A stretch of DNA of 8,988 nt from a candidate division Zixibacteria bacterium SM23_81 (GTDB taxonomy: Bacteria; SM23-81), in contig LJUY01000076.1 of assembly GCA_001304015.1 (NCBI GenBank), positions 1-8,988 of the forward strand. The letters are read 5' to 3'. The notes under the pieces were generated by a model that was not told the DNA's origin, did not search any database, and saw only the letters and a list, made by a program, of their open reading frames with translations. Of the stretch, positions 7,418 through 8,988 are shown one piece after another (the first letter of the stretch is position 1; every line of letters starts with the position of its first letter). Both the position numbers and the translations under genes were made by a program.

Positions 7418-8077
7418 TCAGAATGTGGTCTTCAGCTTGGCACCCACGACATGATAATCAATCCAGTCTTCGCCTTTCTTGCTCGACTGCCAGAGATAAT
7501 AGATATCGACCCCAAGATAGTGCACAATCTGTCCCTTGAAGCCACCGGTGAAACGGTGCCGATAAAGTCCGCTTTCATCTAAAATGAAGAATATTTCATC
7601 TGCCAGATAGGGGCGAATTTCCCACCTGGTCCACTTCAGGGGCATCAGGGATGACAGATTATTTCTATACATCCAGATATTCTCCCTCTCCTCCCTGATG
7701 CGGCGCTCAATCCTATGTCTGTTTTCAAAGCCAAATTCTCGCCAGCTCCATTTGAACGTACCGTTAAGGTGCGGTCTGTTTTCCTCCTTCCAATCGCCCT
7801 CCCTTTTCTCGTAAATCTGCGCGATATCACACCCCAAATAAAACCAAGGCCGTGCTTTCCACGTAACGCCGAAGTCCGTATATCGATAATAGAGCTCTGA
7901 CATACTTTCGCCCAACCTGAACTGCTGTTCCAACCCCGCTCTCCAGGACTCGGACAGATTCACCTGAATGCTTGCCGAGCTCCAGAACTGCCAATCCCCA
8001 TCTTCATAGGCGAAGGCGACCTTTGCGAGTAACGCGGCCAGGCAAACGCTCATTCCAATTTTGATGAACTCTCTCAT
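7418..8077 (-). CDS. DUF2490-like outer-membrane protein
   Basis: A 219-residue secreted protein. It starts with a signal peptide (basic residues, a hydrophobic core from about residue 7, and AFA before a likely cleavage at residues 23/24). The mature part is rich in Trp, Tyr and Arg with alternating amphipathic strands (WRAGLEQQFRLGE, ELYYRYTDFGVTWK, FENRHRIERR, RWEIRPYLADEIFF). It ends in Phe (KLKTTF), as many outer-membrane beta-barrels do. Spacing of the strands and the GLEQQFR and NRHRIERR motifs suggest the DUF2490 family, which has no established biochemical role. It is the first gene behind the strong promoter and lies 69 nt before the sensor kinase, so it may supply or modulate the signal that the kinase reads. 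The ATG used sits 11 nt after AAGGAG; a GTG four codons upstream (8087-8089) is also open but would touch the ribosome site. Confidence 0.85.
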   Translation of the reverse strand: MREFIKIGMSVCLAALLAKVAFAYEDGDWQFWSSASIQVNLSESWRAGLEQQFRLGESMSELYYRYTDFGVTWKARPWFYLGCDIAQIYEKREGDWKEENRPHLNGTFKWSWREFGFENRHRIERRIREERENIWMYRNNLSSLMPLKWTRWEIRPYLADEIFFILDESGLYRHRFTGGFKGQIVHYLGVDIYYLWQSSKKGEDWIDYHVVGAKLKTTF

Positions 8078-8304
8078 CTTATCATCCACTCCTTGAGGAA
8101 AATAGAGCAGGTGGACGAAAAATTCAAGCTAGAACTAAGCGAATCACAGGCAGTGGAACTTCAATATGCTATGGCTTATGTTCAGCACTTTCATTGTTCT
8201 GACTTTTGTCCATGATCTATGACATAAGCACCATGCATCTGCCAATTTCCAAAAAACCCGTTCCCAGCTTTTTTTAAAAGAATGGTGGGTGAATTCTCTT
8301 CTGC
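8078..8304 (-). promoter_or_regulatory. Long 5' leader with nested inverted repeats
   Basis: If transcription starts about 7 nt after the -10 box, the first gene has a leader of roughly 225 nt with no substantial ORF. Two consecutive stem candidates are visible in the transcript. The first is CACCAT (8282-8287) with ATGGTG (8229-8234), enclosing an A-run and a T-run of six that can also pair. The second is GCTTATGT (8222-8229) with ACATAAGC (8174-8181). A 15-codon ORF starting ATG at 8236-8238 and ending TGA at 8191-8193 lies across the second stem; its ribosome site is weak. I recognise no known riboswitch class. The ribosome site of the first gene (AAGGAG) lies near 8090. Confidence 0.35.
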
Positions 8305-8310
8305 ACTACA

Positions 8311-8339
8311 ATTATACTCTAATTAGAGTACTTTGTCAA
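8311..8339 (-). promoter_or_regulatory. Perfect consensus sigma-70 promoter of the signalling operon
   Basis: On the minus strand TTGACA (8339-8334) is separated by exactly 17 nt from TATAAT (8316-8311). Both hexamers match the sigma-70 consensus at all positions with optimal spacing, so the unrepressed promoter should be very strong. It faces the DUF2490-like gene and the rest of the operon. The preceding gene's terminator T-run abuts the -35 box. Such a strong promoter ahead of signalling genes implies repression, and a palindrome occupies its spacer. Confidence 0.88.
8315..8330. promoter_or_regulatory. 16-bp perfect palindrome, probable repressor operator
   Basis: TACTCTAATTAGAGTA is a perfect inverted repeat (8 bp per arm, no spacer). 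It covers most of the promoter spacer and the first two bases of the -10 box. A dimeric regulator bound here would block RNA polymerase, so the likely effect is repression. The cognate regulator is not identifiable from the sequence; candidates include dimeric winged-helix families or the RHH protein encoded at the other end of the locus. Confidence 0.7.
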
Positions 8340-8340
8340 G

Positions 8341-8372
8341 AAAAAAATACATCTCTGAGGCTTCAGCCTCAG
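8341..8372 (-). terminator. Intrinsic terminator after the radical SAM gene
   Basis: CTGAGGC and GCCTCAG (8355-8361, 8366-8372) form a perfect 7-bp GC-rich stem with a 4-nt loop. On the minus strand a run of seven T (8347-8341) follows after a 7-nt gap. The gap is longer than ideal. It lies between the radical SAM stop and the -35 box of the next operon, and would insulate the two transcripts. Confidence 0.65.
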
Positions 8373-8411
8373 GTTTTCCGCGCCACTGATGCTCTTGTCT
8401 TATAGCTGGGG

Positions 8412-8988
8412 CTATTTTTTTCGGACGAAAAAGTAGTTCTGCTGATCATGATATCTTTGAGAAATCTGACCCTCCTCCAAGAGGGTCCCCACCAATTTGG
8501 CCACTTCGTGCCTCTGACAACCCAGAGCTGTTGATAATTCCCCTATGGTACAGGGACGACGCTCCAGCGTCTGAAATATCTCCTCCCGCAGCTTCGCAGA
8601 ACGTCTTTCCCCATGCACCGACGGAGGTTGTGCGATGACGCTGGTTCGCGCTCCGAAGTAAGCTCTTGTCTGCTCCATTTTCTTAGAGCTGAGCGGTCTG
8701 GCGAAACTCTCAGCTGGTGGTCTTATGGCTGTGTTCAGATCGATGCCATCCGGTTCAATCTGAGAAAGAAGCTGCCGGATTCTCTCCAGCTCTTGGGGGA
8801 AAGCATTGATGCCCTCCAGCAGCAGCACCTCCAATCGGATCTGTCCCCGATAGCGTGCCCGAAAATCAACCAGCCCGCCCACGATCCTGTTCAGACTCAG
8901 GGAAGAATGAGGCCTGTTCACCCGCTGGAAGGTCGCCTCCGTCCCCGCATCCAGGGATGGTAGAACCACGTCGGCGGCCAACACCTCC
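8412..8988 (-). CDS. Radical SAM protein, C-terminal part (cut by the right edge)
   Basis: The frame is open to the right edge, so the N-terminus with the CxxxCxxC iron-sulfur motif lies outside the window. The visible 191 residues or so begin in the second half of a radical SAM barrel: ADVVLPSLDAG followed by a segment containing NRPH, then IRLEVLLLEGIN and DGIDLNTAIRPPAE. This is the pattern of radical SAM proteins related to the MoaA/activase-like group, where V-x-x-SLDAG and E-V-x-L-L-x-G-x-N strands line the cofactor site. The last 65 residues (LREEIFQTLERRPCTIGELSTALG onward) look like a winged helix that could bind nucleic acid. The reaction and substrate cannot be read from this fragment. 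The gene ends in a TAG after two Lys codons and is separated from the signalling operon by a terminator and a promoter, so it is probably an independent unit. Confidence 0.85.
   Translation of the reverse strand, partial: EVLAADVVLPSLDAGTEATFQRVNRPHSSLSLNRIVGGLVDFRARYRGQIRLEVLLLEGINAFPQELERIRQLLSQIEPDGIDLNTAIRPPAESFARPLSSKKMEQTRAYFGARTSVIAQPPSVHGERRSAKLREEIFQTLERRPCTIGELSTALGCQRHEVAKLVGTLLEEGQISQRYHDQQNYFFVRKK

Noticed and set aside
8402-8420. TAGC-TGGG-GCTA followed by seven T on the plus strand, like a terminator
   Set aside because: The stem is only 4 bp, no plus-strand gene precedes it, and the T-run is simply the complement of the two Lys codons and flanking A residues at the end of the radical SAM gene.
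1-8988. CRISPR array, insertion sequence, tRNA or rRNA gene
   Set aside because: No regularly spaced repeats, transposase-like genes with terminal repeats, or recognisable structural RNA sequence were seen on either strand.

Overview
The window looks like a piece of a Gram-negative bacterial chromosome. It encodes a predicted outer-membrane protein with a signal peptide and a transmembrane sensor kinase. The gene style (Cache-type kinase, receiver proteins, small ribbon-helix-helix protein, moderate GC) would fit a Desulfobacterota-like or similar anaerobic lineage, but that placement is inference, because no marker gene is present. All confidently called genes lie on the minus strand, so the locus reads from right to left.

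Right edge (8412-8988): the C-terminal part of a radical SAM protein with a winged-helix tail. It is followed by an intrinsic terminator. Next comes a minus-strand sigma-70 promoter with exact consensus, TTGACA-17-TATAAT (8311-8339), whose spacer and -10 box are covered by a perfect 16-bp palindrome, a probable operator. About 225 nt of untranslated leader with nested inverted repeats precede the first gene.

Centre (3616-8077): a DUF2490-like outer-membrane protein, a two-TM Cache-HAMP-HisKA-HATPase sensor kinase, and two tandem paralogous response regulators. Each regulator is a receiver domain fused to a glycine-cleavage H-protein-like domain in which glycine replaces the lipoyl-accepting lysine. 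The kinase and first regulator are 3 nt apart; the second regulator and the next gene overlap by 8 nt.

Left part (456-3623): a 1055-residue protein with an uncharacterised N-terminus, HEAT repeats, a P-loop domain resembling the uridine kinase/phosphoribulokinase superfamily, and a C-terminal WD40-type propeller. A 70-residue ribbon-helix-helix protein (125-337) and its terminator follow. A plus-strand frame open at the left edge (1-147) may be the end of a convergent gene.

Working model (inference): a stimulus at the envelope, perhaps involving the outer-membrane protein, is read by the Cache kinase. The kinase phosphorylates two regulators that lack any DNA-binding or nucleotide-cyclase output. 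Their output is probably protein-protein contact through the converted H-protein domains, and the co-translated HEAT/P-loop/WD40 protein is the obvious candidate partner. I do not recognise this gene set as a named system.
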